From: DASQUP01 sp035641235
Lineage (GTDB): Bacteria; Actinomycetota; CADDZG01; WHSQ01
Assembly (NCBI GenBank): GCA_035641235.1
Contig: DASQUP010000053.1
Coordinates: forward strand, 1-5,440
Direction: 5' to 3'
DNA: 5,440 bases
The notes under the pieces were generated by a model. That model had not been told where the DNA came from, ran no database searches, and worked only from the letters and a program-made list of their open reading frames with translations. Shown here one piece after another: positions 5,398 to 5,440 of the stretch. Numbering within the stretch: the stretch's first letter is position 1; the number at the start of each line of letters is the position of its first letter. The position numbers and the translations under genes were made by a program.

Positions 5398-5440
5398 GTG
5401 GCCCTCCCATCCGACGACTTGCGAAGCGGCCCGAATCCTC
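5398..5440 (-). other. Right edge upstream of hypC, possibly the end of another gene
   Basis: These 43 bases contain no stop codon in any minus-strand frame, so an upstream gene could run through them and overlap the hypC start, as is common in hyp operons. The stretch is too short to identify anything. Confidence 0.25.
5402..5408 (-). promoter_or_regulatory. Ribosome binding site of hypC
   Basis: GGGAGGG on the minus strand ends 4 bases before ATG 5397, with its GGAGG core 5 bases away: a strong site with normal spacing. Confidence 0.7.

Noticed and set aside
1..5440. CRISPR array, tRNA or rRNA genes, insertion sequences, attachment sites
   Set aside because: I saw no regularly spaced repeats, tRNA-like cloverleaf, rRNA sequence, transposase motif or long terminal repeats; nearly all the window is taken up by five protein genes.

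Overview
The window is GC-rich, densely packed bacterial DNA with five protein-coding genes and no RNA genes, CRISPR arrays or insertion sequences that I can see. No gene identifies the phylum. The gene content (cellobiose phosphorylase, a MalK/MsiK-type ABC ATPase, a PhyH-family dioxygenase with an AraC regulator, and hypC) suits a free-living carbohydrate-using bacterium that probably also makes a [NiFe] hydrogenase. That is inference.

Layout. (1) 1-599, minus: N-terminal ~200 residues of a sugar-importer ABC ATPase, cut by the window edge. (2) 600-714: divergent intergenic region with a short inverted repeat that may be an operator. (3) 715-3165, plus: GH94 cellobiose phosphorylase, almost colinear with characterised enzymes, but with no recognisable start codon where the family begins. 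(4) 3175-3225: long imperfect hairpin between convergent genes. (5) 3232-4119, minus: PhyH-type Fe(II)/2-oxoglutarate dioxygenase. (6) 4120-4234: divergent control region with several small repeats. (7) 4235-5068, plus: AraC-family regulator with an N-terminal cupin-like domain. (8) 5072-5126: second convergent hairpin. (9) 5128-5397, minus: hypC, probably the downstream part of a hydrogenase-maturation operon continuing past the right edge.

How the genes may work together. The ATPase and the phosphorylase fit a cellobiose/cellodextrin route: ABC import, then intracellular phosphorolysis to glucose 1-phosphate and glucose, which saves ATP. The dioxygenase and AraC gene share a divergent control region and look like a separate small regulated unit of unknown substrate. 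hypC belongs to a third, unrelated unit. The strand order is minus, plus, minus, plus, minus. Both convergent junctions carry a long hairpin and both divergent junctions carry small palindromes.

I did not find a clearly novel multi-gene system. The points most worth a second look are the missing start codon of the phosphorylase, the similarity of the two convergent hairpins, and the unassigned dioxygenase/AraC pair.
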